Assembly (NCBI GenBank): GCA_036514535.1
Contig: DATBWZ010000049.1
Location: forward strand, 1-9,014
Direction: 5' to 3'
DNA length: 9,014 bases
Source of the DNA: DATBWZ01 sp036514535
Lineage (GTDB): Bacteria > JAMCPX01 > DATBWZ01
Part shown: piece by piece, positions 1-6,315 of the stretch
How positions within the stretch are numbered: the first letter of the stretch is position 1
Layout of the letters: every line of letters starts with the position of its first letter
The notes under the pieces: generated by a model
What the model saw: the letters and a program-made list of their open reading frames with translations, nothing else
What the model was told of the DNA's origin: nothing
The model's database searches: none
Position numbers and translations under genes: made by a program

Positions 1-12
1 AATAATATTGAT
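1..12 (+). promoter_or_regulatory. Possible -10 element of the HTH regulator gene (leaderless geometry)
   Basis: AATAAT at 1-6 matches TATAAT at five of six positions and ends 6 nt before the ATG at 13, so transcription would begin at or next to the start codon. There is no purine-rich Shine-Dalgarno sequence in the 12 visible bases. The -35 region lies outside the window, so this rests on spacing and on the same arrangement at other genes here. Confidence 0.3.
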
Positions 13-336
13 ATGGGCAAAAGGATTCAACTTCTCCGGGGGGGAGCAACTCAGGCTGAATTTGCTAAAACCCTGGGTATAAAACAAAACTACATAAGCA
101 GGTATGAGCAGGGCAGAATACCCAAAGCCGGCATTCTTTTCAAAATAGCGCTATATGGAGGGGTTAGTATTGAATGGATATTGACAGGTCAATCAACAAT
201 ACAGGATAAAAGGAATAAAGCGCACTATAATGGTGCAGGTGGTATAATAGAAAAAATGATTATAAAAGAGTTATCTAAACTTGAAGAGAGCGATAAGAAG
301 ATTTTGCTGAAGGTAATCAGTAAGATTGCAGGTTAA
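13..336 (+). CDS. Small XRE (Cro/CI) family HTH transcriptional regulator
   Basis: A 107-residue DNA-binding protein. Residues 13-34 (TQAEFAKTLG, then IKQNYISRYEQG) form a typical helix-turn-helix with the family's ISRYE recognition-helix pattern. Residues 50-59 (GVSIEWILTG) match the usual end of the fifth helix of this domain. The last 35 residues are charged and helical (KLEESDKKILLKVISKI), a tail often seen in small family members and perhaps used for dimerisation. It has no cysteine, so it is not an Fe-S sensor of the IscR kind, and no effector or protease domain. The target is unknown; its own promoter or that of the desulfurase gene 73 bp downstream are the obvious candidates, which is inference. 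The frame stays open to the window edge, so a few more N-terminal residues are possible, but ATG 13 gives a normal-looking N-terminus. Confidence 0.8.
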   Translation: MGKRIQLLRGGATQAEFAKTLGIKQNYISRYEQGRIPKAGILFKIALYGGVSIEWILTGQSTIQDKRNKAHYNGAGGIIEKMIIKELSKLEESDKKILLKVISKIAG

Positions 337-373
337 ATCCGGGACTTCAACCCTGAAATACAGACAAACATTA

Positions 374-403
374 TTGACAAAATAACCCAATACTGGTTAA
401 AAT
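374..403 (+). promoter_or_regulatory. Sigma70-type promoter for the desulfurase cluster, predicted leaderless
   Basis: TTGACA at 374-379 is a perfect -35 consensus. After an 18-bp spacer, TAAAAT at 398-403 matches the -10 consensus at five of six positions. The hexamer ends 6 nt before the ATG at 410, which puts the predicted +1 on the start codon itself. No Shine-Dalgarno sequence is visible between 385 and 409. The promoter lies in the 73-bp gap after the HTH gene and would drive the desulfurase, mnmA, mtaB and era genes. Confidence 0.65.
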
Positions 404-409
404 CAAATT

Positions 410-1591
410 ATGAGAAAAATTTATCTGGATCATAATGCCACAACTCCGCTCCATTATGAAGTTTATTCTGAAATGGTGCCGTTTCTTGAGAAGCAATTTG
501 GTAACCCTGGAAGCATTCACTGGGCTGGACGGGAAGCCAGAAAGGCAGTTGAAGACGCCAGGGACAGGGTTGCTCAATCCCTTGCGTCAGCACCTGAGGA
601 GATAGTTTTCACTTCCGGAGGGACCGAAGCCAATAACCTTGCGATTTTTGGTGTTACGGATAATTCGCCGGATTCAAAGAAGCATATAATTACCTCTGCA
701 GTGGAGCATTCATCCGTATTGAATCCAATTAAATTGCTTGAGTCCAGAGGTTTTGAAGTGACTTATCTTGGTGTGGACAGATACGGAATGCTGAAGTCGG
801 AGGATGTAAAAAAGAGCCTGAGGGAGGATACTCTTCTTATAAGCATTATGCATGCGAACAATGAAACAGGGAATATATTCCCTGTGGAGGAAATAGGGCA
901 GATTGCCCGTGAGCGTGGGGTTATTTTTCATTGTGATGCTGTCCAGTCCTTCGGAAAGCTGGATGTGATACCGTCAAGGGATAATATTGATCTTCTCTCC
1001 ATTTCCGGGCACAAGATTTATGGTCCAAAGGGCTGCGGCTGTCTTTATGTCAGAAAGGGGGTCGGCATTTTGCCGGTTATGTTTGGTGGCATGCAGGAGA
1101 AAGGCCTGAGGCCCGGAACAGAAAATGTAGCAGGTATTGCCGGATTTGGCAAAGCCTGTGAGATTGCAATTGAGAGCAGGCGTGAATTGTCCGTGCGTTG
1201 CGGTAAACTGGAGGATGAATTGTTAAGCGGCATATTTAAATCAATTCAAAATGTCTGTCTCAACGGCCATCCCAGCCGGCGTATCTCCGGCGTTTTAAAC
1301 ATATCTTTTGAAGGTGTGGAGAGCGAGTCTGTTCTTATGAACCTGGACCTCGCAGGAATAGCGGTTTCTGCCGGATCCGCCTGCAGTTCCGGGGCGGTAG
1401 CGCCGTCCCATGTTCTTATTGCTATGGGGTTGCCGCAGGATCTTGCCGAGTCGGCTGTGCGGTTCAGTATTGGCATGAATAATACGAGCGAAGAGATCAA
1501 GTATGTTCTTGATATTTTGGGAGATGTCATTCCAAGATTAAGGCGCATATCGCCATCCTATAGAGAAGCAGCAGCGATTAAACGTGGTTAA
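410..1591 (+). CDS. nifS/iscS: Cysteine desulfurase, NifS/IscS type (class V aminotransferase fold)
   Basis: A PLP enzyme that converts L-cysteine to L-alanine and carries the sulfur as a persulfide for Fe-S clusters and tRNA thiolation. Its 393 residues are normal for the family. Visible landmarks are HNATTP (8-13), GGTEANN (70-76), the PLP-stacking histidine in EHSS (H100), HANNETG (148-154), the PLP aspartate in DAVQ (D176), the Schiff-base lysine in SGHK (K202), and the catalytic cysteine in the SAGSACSSG loop (C325). The loop and the following APSHVL segment fit the group I NifS/IscS class rather than SufS. The family N-terminus (IYLDHNATTP) begins directly after ATG 410, which fixes the start. 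The last 8 bp overlap mnmA, which implies coupled expression with a direct sulfur acceptor. No IscU-type scaffold, IscR or ferredoxin gene is adjacent, so a tRNA-thiolation role is plausible, though it may also supply Fe-S assembly. Confidence 0.95.
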   Translation: MRKIYLDHNATTPLHYEVYSEMVPFLEKQFGNPGSIHWAGREARKAVEDARDRVAQSLASAPEEIVFTSGGTEANNLAIFGVTDNSPDSKKHIITSAVEHSSVLNPIKLLESRGFEVTYLGVDRYGMLKSEDVKKSLREDTLLISIMHANNETGNIFPVEEIGQIARERGVIFHCDAVQSFGKLDVIPSRDNIDLLSISGHKIYGPKGCGCLYVRKGVGILPVMFGGMQEKGLRPGTENVAGIAGFGKACEIAIESRRELSVRCGKLEDELLSGIFKSIQNVCLNGHPSRRISGVLNISFEGVESESVLMNLDLAGIAVSAGSACSSGAVAPSHVLIAMGLPQDLAESAVRFSIGMNNTSEEIKYVLDILGDVIPRLRRISPSYREAAAIKRG

Positions 1592-2660
1592 ACGTTCCAA
1601 AAAAAGAGTGGTGGTTGCAATGAGCGGGGGCGTGGACAGTTCTGTTTCTGCGCTTCTTCTGAAAGAACAGGGCTTTGAAGTTATAGGTATAACAATGAAA
1701 CTCTGGAGTTATTCCGGAATTGACAATAGGATTCAAGGCTGTTGTTCTCCTGAAGATATAAATGATGCGAGAAGAGCTGCGGATCAGTTGGATATTCCCT
1801 TTTTTGTGCTTAACCTTGAGAATGAATTCAGAAGCGATGTTGTTGAAAATTTTGTTAAAGAATATTTGAACGGCAGGACGCCAAATCCCTGTGTGTGGTG
1901 CAACTCAAGGATGAAGTTTCATTATTTAATCATGAAGGCTGATGAATTGAATGCTGATTATATTGCTACCGGACATTATGCGGTTATTAAAAAAAATGGC
2001 TCAGGACTTGTATTGAAAAAGGGCAGGGACGGGATGAAGGACCAGACCTATTTTTTGTTCAATATGCCTTTGGCTGCAATGCCGAGGATTATTTTTCCGG
2101 TGGGCGGACTTTTAAAAGCAGAGACGAGAAAGATTGCAAAGGAACACAGGCTGATGATTGCGGAGAAGGCCGAGAGCCAGGAAATATGCTTTATTCCCGA
2201 CGGTGATTACCCCAAATTTTTGAAGAAAGAGAAGCGTATGCCAGATATGCTTGGGGAGATACTTGATAGCCGGGGGAATGTTCTCGGTTACCATCATGGG
2301 TACTTTAATTACACCATAGGACAGAGGGAGGGGCTTGGCGTGTCTGCCAGCGGAAGAATGTATGTTGTGAGAATTGATCCGGAGAAAAACACAGTGATAG
2401 CGGGTACTGCAGAGGATGTGTTGAGTAAGCAGCTGAATGCTGACGGAATCAACTGGTTGGTTGATCCCGGGAGAAAGAAGGGGTTCAGGTGCAACGCAAA
2501 GATAAGATATAGGCATCAGGAATCGCCATGCACTGTAGAGTTGCTTGATAATGACAGGGTGCGCGTGGATTTTGATGAGGCGCAGCGCGCTGTTACGCCC
2601 GGACAGGCAGTGGTGTTTTATGATGGCGATGTTGTGATGGGCGGCGGATGGATAGAGTGA
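1584..2660 (+). CDS. mnmA: tRNA-specific 2-thiouridylase MnmA (GTG start)
   Basis: A cytoplasmic enzyme that activates C2 of U34 in the Glu, Lys and Gln tRNAs with ATP and inserts sulfur to give s2U34. The 358 residues are full length. The PP-loop motif SGGVDSS is at 14-20. NPCVWCN (101-107) holds the first active-site cysteine, C106, and ESQEICFI (197-204) holds the second, C202. ATGHY (128-132) and YTIGQREGLG are also typical. C103 with C106 forms a CxxC pair, where E. coli MnmA has Asp-x-x-Cys; there is also a Cys-Cys pair at 53-54. GTG 1584 is chosen because the conserved core (RVVVAMSGG) starts within ten residues. The gene starts inside the desulfurase stop region (8-bp overlap), suggesting translational coupling and sulfur passed from neighbour to neighbour. 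Confidence 0.95.
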   Translation: MVKRSKKRVVVAMSGGVDSSVSALLLKEQGFEVIGITMKLWSYSGIDNRIQGCCSPEDINDARRAADQLDIPFFVLNLENEFRSDVVENFVKEYLNGRTPNPCVWCNSRMKFHYLIMKADELNADYIATGHYAVIKKNGSGLVLKKGRDGMKDQTYFLFNMPLAAMPRIIFPVGGLLKAETRKIAKEHRLMIAEKAESQEICFIPDGDYPKFLKKEKRMPDMLGEILDSRGNVLGYHHGYFNYTIGQREGLGVSASGRMYVVRIDPEKNTVIAGTAEDVLSKQLNADGINWLVDPGRKKGFRCNAKIRYRHQESPCTVELLDNDRVRVDFDEAQRAVTPGQAVVFYDGDVVMGGGWIE

Positions 2661-2669
2661 TGGATACAA

Positions 2670-3956
2670 ATGAATAAAAGGGTTGCAATAACCACGCTTG
2701 GATGCAAATCCAATCAATGCGATTCATTTTTTATACAGGAGCAGATTAAGAGAAACGGCATGGAGATTGTTGATTCACCGTCGGAAGCAGATGTCTGCAT
2801 AATAAATACATGCACAGTCACAGCGAGAAGCGATTATCAGTGCAGACAGGCGATCAGGCGGATAATAAGGGAAAATTCTTCAGCCGAGGTATATATCACT
2901 GGATGCTACGCTGTTACAGGCAGGGAAGAGATACAGGGAATTCCGGGTGTCACAAAGGTTATACCCCCTGAAGATATTGATAATTTCCTGGACGGTGTTG
3001 TCAGGCGCAAAAATAGCAAAATGATCTCAGGAAATAACGGATTTCATTTTGTTGAGGATTTTATCGGACGCACAAGGGCATTCTTTAAGATTCAGGATGG
3101 ATGCAATTTCCGGTGCAGTTTCTGCATTGTTCCCTTTGCGCGCGGGAAAAGCAGGAGCCTTCCTGTTAATGATGTGCTTCACGGTTTTAAAAGGTACGCC
3201 CAACTTGGATATAAAGAGGTTGTGCTTACAGGTGTGCATCTCGGGTCTTACGGCGCGGACCTGTATCCTTCCTTCAGGCTGGATGATCTTCTTGCGGAGA
3301 TAGCAGAAAAAATATCCGGAATAAGGATAAGAATAAGTTCCCTTGATCCAAACGAAATTTCAGACAGGACTATTCGCCTGGTCTCAGAAACGGATCTGTT
3401 CTGCAGGCATTTTCATATTCCCCTTCAGAGCGGCGACAAAGAAGTTTTACGGAATATGAACAGAGGCTACACACCTGAGAAATTTTCAGAAGTGGTTATG
3501 GCTATCAAAAAAAGAATTCCTGATGCCGGGATTGGAATTGATGTGATTGCCGGATTCCCTGGAGAGGGTGAAAAGGAATTCCGTAATACCTGTTCTCTGA
3601 TCCATGACCTCCCGATAACATATCTTCATGCTTTTCCATTTTCTCTTAGAAAGGGGACCAGGGCTTGGGCAATGAATGGGAATCTCACCAGAAATGTCAT
3701 AAAAGACAGGGTTAGAAGTCTAATTTCAATCGGCAAGGCAAAACGCATGGAATTTTTTAATTTCTTAATTGGCAGGGAACTGGATGTAATTGTTGAGGGG
3801 GAAAATATCAAAGGAATGTGGCGGGGTTTTTCAAGCAGCTATGTCCCTGTTTTGATAGAAAATTGCGCGGATTTGGAGAACAGACTGGTAAGGGTCAGGA
3901 TAGAAAGGGCATCTGATTCAAGTCTCGTAGCGGGGGAAGTTCTGAATTATGTCTGA
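2670..3956 (+). CDS. mtaB: MtaB-type tRNA t6A37 methylthiotransferase (radical SAM)
   Basis: Converts N6-threonylcarbamoyladenosine at tRNA position 37 to its 2-methylthio form, using two [4Fe-4S] clusters and S-adenosylmethionine. It has 428 residues in the usual order. The N-terminal UPF0004 domain has cluster cysteines C12 (TLGCKSNQ), C48 (NTCTVTA) and C79 (TGCYA). The radical-SAM CxxxCxxC is C145, C149, C152 in DGCNFRCSFC, followed by PFARGKSRS. A C-terminal region from about 365 fits a TRAM RNA-binding domain. The TLGCK start and NTCTVTA separate it from MiaB (typically ETYGCQMN) and RimO, so MtaB is the best call within the family. C17 is an additional cysteine near C12. It begins 9 bp after mnmA without a clear Shine-Dalgarno sequence and overlaps era by 8 bp. 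Its Fe-S clusters make the upstream desulfurase a logical supplier. Confidence 0.88.
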   Translation: MNKRVAITTLGCKSNQCDSFFIQEQIKRNGMEIVDSPSEADVCIINTCTVTARSDYQCRQAIRRIIRENSSAEVYITGCYAVTGREEIQGIPGVTKVIPPEDIDNFLDGVVRRKNSKMISGNNGFHFVEDFIGRTRAFFKIQDGCNFRCSFCIVPFARGKSRSLPVNDVLHGFKRYAQLGYKEVVLTGVHLGSYGADLYPSFRLDDLLAEIAEKISGIRIRISSLDPNEISDRTIRLVSETDLFCRHFHIPLQSGDKEVLRNMNRGYTPEKFSEVVMAIKKRIPDAGIGIDVIAGFPGEGEKEFRNTCSLIHDLPITYLHAFPFSLRKGTRAWAMNGNLTRNVIKDRVRSLISIGKAKRMEFFNFLIGRELDVIVEGENIKGMWRGFSSSYVPVLIENCADLENRLVRVRIERASDSSLVAGEVLNYV

Positions 3957-4848
3957 TGCATTCAAGTTCAAATCCGGGTTTGTTGCTGTTATAGGAGTTC
4001 CAAATGTGGGCAAATCCACGCTTGTTAATGCAATAGTAGGAGAAAAGGTCAGTATTGTTACGGAAAGACCTCAGACAACGAGAAGGAAAATACTCGGAAT
4101 AAAGAATGTCCCTGAGGGCCAGATTATCCTTGTAGATACGCCGGGTGTACATACTTCACAGAAGATATTCAATAAGTTGATGATCAAATCGGCGTTTACC
4201 GCCATTGCTGATTCCGATATTATCATTCATATGATTGATGTTGAAGAAAAAAAATTCAAGGAAGCAAATAATGATATTAAGTTCCAGTTAAAAAAAACAC
4301 AGGCGCCGGCTATTCTTGTCGTCAATAAGATTGATAAAATTAAAAAAAATCTCATGCTGCCTATTATAGATGACTATTCAAAAGAAGCCTTGTACAAGGA
4401 GATTATTCCAGTTTCTGCGCTTTTTAATGATGGCGTTGATGGGCTTATAAATGTGCTCCTGAAATATCTTCCGGTTGGAGAGAGGCTGTTCCCCGATGAT
4501 ATGATTACTGACCAGGCAGAGAGATTTATGGTTTCAGAGATGGTAAGGGAAAAACTGTTCCAGTTTACCCGTCAGGAGATTCCGTATTCACTGGATGTGG
4601 TTGTTGAAGAGTTTGATGAATCGGATAAGAACCTTCTCAGAATTTCAGCTGATATAATTGTAGAAAAAGATTCCCAGAAGGCGATTGTGATCGGAAAAGG
4701 AGGCTCCATGCTTAAGAATGTTGGTGAATCTGCAAGGAGGGATATGGAAAAATTGCTTAATTGCAAAGTATTTCTCAAACTTTGGGTAAAAGTCAGGCAA
4801 AACTGGTCAAGGGACAGGGGAATGCTGAAAACGCTGGGATATTTATGA
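3949..4848 (+). CDS. era: GTPase Era, 30S subunit assembly
   Basis: An essential GTPase that binds the 3' end of 16S rRNA and helps mature the small ribosomal subunit. The 299 residues match the family length. G1 is GVPNVGKS (16-23), G2 lies in PQTTRRKILGI (T43/T44), G3 is DTPG (64-67), G4 is NKID (126-129) and G5 is SAL (156-158). The C-terminal KH domain carries IGKGG at 248-252 and ends in the typical tail KLWVKVRQNW. The start overlaps the mtaB stop by 8 bp. GGGGGAAG at 3932-3939 lies 9 nt before the ATG and is one of the few Shine-Dalgarno-like sequences in the window, consistent with an operon-internal gene whose mRNA has upstream sequence. Confidence 0.96.
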   Translation: MSDAFKFKSGFVAVIGVPNVGKSTLVNAIVGEKVSIVTERPQTTRRKILGIKNVPEGQIILVDTPGVHTSQKIFNKLMIKSAFTAIADSDIIIHMIDVEEKKFKEANNDIKFQLKKTQAPAILVVNKIDKIKKNLMLPIIDDYSKEALYKEIIPVSALFNDGVDGLINVLLKYLPVGERLFPDDMITDQAERFMVSEMVREKLFQFTRQEIPYSLDVVVEEFDESDKNLLRISADIIVEKDSQKAIVIGKGGSMLKNVGESARRDMEKLLNCKVFLKLWVKVRQNWSRDRGMLKTLGYL

Positions 4849-4866
4849 TCCGTTCTCTGGCGAACG

Positions 4867-4894
4867 TTGCGAGATTTCTCGTAGAGGGGATAAT
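4867..4894 (+). promoter_or_regulatory. Possible internal promoter, Shine-Dalgarno and hairpin before der
   Basis: This 52-bp era-der gap holds several overlapping signals. TTGCGA (4867-4872), a 16-bp spacer and GATAAT (4889-4894) form a -35/-10-like pair, with the -10 ending 6 nt before the GTG at 4901. GAGGGGA (4884-4890) is a Shine-Dalgarno-like sequence 10 nt before the start. CGAG (4870-4873) can pair with CTCG (4878-4881) across a 4-nt loop, extended by three weaker pairs down to 4867/4884. Each signal is short and they cannot all be certain. Confidence 0.35.
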
Positions 4895-4900
4895 AAATTT

Positions 4901-6232
4901 GTGAAGCCGTTGGTTGCGATAATAGGAAGGCAGAACGTAGGAAAGTCCACTCTCTTCAATAAGATTGTAGGCAGAAGGAGATCGCTTGTCAGGAATGAGC
5001 CGGGGGTGACGCGCGACCGCATTTACGGGAACGCTGAATACAGCGGCAGACAGTTCATTGTTGTTGATACAGGAGGGCTTGTTTCGGATGCGAAGGGAAT
5101 AACCGCCGCGATTCAGCAGCAGACCTTGTTTGCAATTAAAGAGGCAAGCGCAGTCATATTTTTAATGGATGGAAGAGACGGCATTACGCCGCTGGATAAA
5201 GAAATTCACAGAATGCTTAAGGAATCAGGAGCGAGGGCAATCTACGCCGTAAACAAGATTGATACTCCTTCAAGGTCGGAGTTGGATATTGCGGAATTCT
5301 TTGAGCTCGGTGTTGAAAAAATTTTCCCCATTGCGGCTGAACACAATAGGGGCATAGATGATCTTTTGGATAACCTGGTAGAATTGCAGCCAGAAACCGC
5401 AGATGCTCCCGATAGCGGACAACAACTGCCAAGGATTGCGATTATAGGGAGACCTAATGTTGGAAAGTCGTCTTTTCTGAATAAACTTCTGGGGTGGGAA
5501 AGAGTTATTGTGAGTGAAATCCCCGGGACAACACGTGATAGCGTGGATGCTGTTGTGGAGAAGAATGGCAGAAAATATGTTTTTCTTGACACTGCGGGCA
5601 TAAGGAGGAGAACAAGGATAAATACAAGAATTGAGCAGTTGAGCAGCATAAAAGCGATAAGAACCATTGATGACTGCAACATCGGCATATTGATGATAGA
5701 TGGTATAGAGGGTCTTGTTTCCCAGGACCTGAGAATAGGGGAATTTATCTGGGATAGCGGAAAGGGATTTATCCTTGTTGTGAATAAATTGGATCTTGTG
5801 CTTGCAAAATCCGGCGTTAAAAAATCAGAAAAACTGAAAGATGAATTTATATCTGCAGTACGCAAACGTTACTCCTTCCTTGCGTACGTACCGATAATCT
5901 TTACCTCTGCTGTTACAGGATACGGAGTTGACGAACTTATGCGCACGATTGAGGAAGTAAGTTTGGAGCATTCAAAACGGGTAAAGACCTCGGATCTTAA
6001 TCAGACAATAAGGCATGCTGTCAGAATGAATCCACCTCCCTCCTATGGAAGAGGGGAGGTCAGGATTTTGTACGGGACACAGATTTCAACAAGCCCGCCC
6101 GCAATAGTTATTTTTACAAATCATCCGGAGGGGATCAGCCAGACTTATAATCGGTATCTTATGAAGAAAATCCATGAGTCTTTCGGTTTTATCGGTACAC
6201 CTGTTTCACTTATTATAAGGAAAAAGAGATAG
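4901..6232 (+). CDS. der: GTPase Der (EngA), 50S subunit assembly
   Basis: A double-GTPase-domain protein needed for large ribosomal subunit maturation; 443 residues, normal length. Domain 1 has the P-loop GRQNVGKS (9-16), DTGG (56-59) and NKID (118-121). Domain 2 has GRPNVGKS (183-190), DTAG followed by IRRR (230-236) and NKLD (295-298). The KH-like C-terminal domain runs from about 360 and includes PPPSYGRGEVRI and a VSLIIRKK end. GTG 4901 gives the family's MKPLVAIIGR start, so it is firmly placed. The first P-loop has glutamine (Q11) where proline is usual, which is unlikely to abolish binding because the GKS lysine and serine are intact. It follows era by 52 bp and may be read from the cluster promoter, its own weak promoter, or both. 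No convincing terminator follows it. Confidence 0.96.
   Translation: MKPLVAIIGRQNVGKSTLFNKIVGRRRSLVRNEPGVTRDRIYGNAEYSGRQFIVVDTGGLVSDAKGITAAIQQQTLFAIKEASAVIFLMDGRDGITPLDKEIHRMLKESGARAIYAVNKIDTPSRSELDIAEFFELGVEKIFPIAAEHNRGIDDLLDNLVELQPETADAPDSGQQLPRIAIIGRPNVGKSSFLNKLLGWERVIVSEIPGTTRDSVDAVVEKNGRKYVFLDTAGIRRRTRINTRIEQLSSIKAIRTIDDCNIGILMIDGIEGLVSQDLRIGEFIWDSGKGFILVVNKLDLVLAKSGVKKSEKLKDEFISAVRKRYSFLAYVPIIFTSAVTGYGVDELMRTIEEVSLEHSKRVKTSDLNQTIRHAVRMNPPPSYGRGEVRILYGTQISTSPPAIVIFTNHPEGISQTYNRYLMKKIHESFGFIGTPVSLIIRKKR
6034..6060 (+). other. Strong potential RNA hairpin inside der
   Basis: ACCTCCC (6034-6040) pairs perfectly with GGGAGGT (6054-6060). A T-G pair, one mismatch and two further pairs continue inward to a 5-nt loop at 6045-6049. 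It lies in the codons for the conserved PPPSYGRGEV segment, so proline CCN and glycine/arginine GGN/AGR codons may explain it without any regulatory role. Confidence 0.3.
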
Positions 6233-6279
6233 CATAGCCGCTGTAGTTCGAGTGAATCCCCCTGCCTGTAATTTTTTAA

Positions 6280-6308
6280 TTGTAAATGCGCTGTCAGTTT
6301 AATATAAT
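6280..6308 (+). promoter_or_regulatory. Promoter of the acyl-CoA mutase gene, predicted leaderless
   Basis: TTGTAA (6280-6285, four of six -35 matches), a 17-bp spacer and a perfect TATAAT (6303-6308) form a well-spaced sigma70-type promoter. The -10 ends 7 nt before the ATG at 6316, giving a predicted 5' leader of about one base. There is no purine-rich Shine-Dalgarno sequence before the ATG. The rest of the 83-bp der-mutase gap shows no clear terminator. Confidence 0.6.
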
Positions 6309-6315
6309 TTAACTA

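Noticed and set aside
331..353. GGTT/AACC and GGG/CCC short inverted repeats after the HTH gene, considered as a terminator.
   Set aside because: The stems are 3-4 bp with long loops and no T-tract follows.
2112..2717. A 201-codon open frame on the minus strand opposite mnmA and the start of mtaB.
   Set aside because: It has no recognisable domain and lies opposite two strongly conserved genes; it is a by-product of their codon use.
5242..5865. A 207-codon open frame on the minus strand opposite der.
   Set aside because: The translation is serine-rich low-information sequence with no motif, antisense to an intact Der including both GTPase domains.
6243..6267. A stretch resembling a tRNA T-arm and 3' end (GTAGTTCGAGT followed by CCCCCTGCC).
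   Set aside because: The bases flanking TTCGAGT do not form a T stem, and no D-arm, anticodon arm or acceptor strand precedes it; the upstream bases are the end of der.
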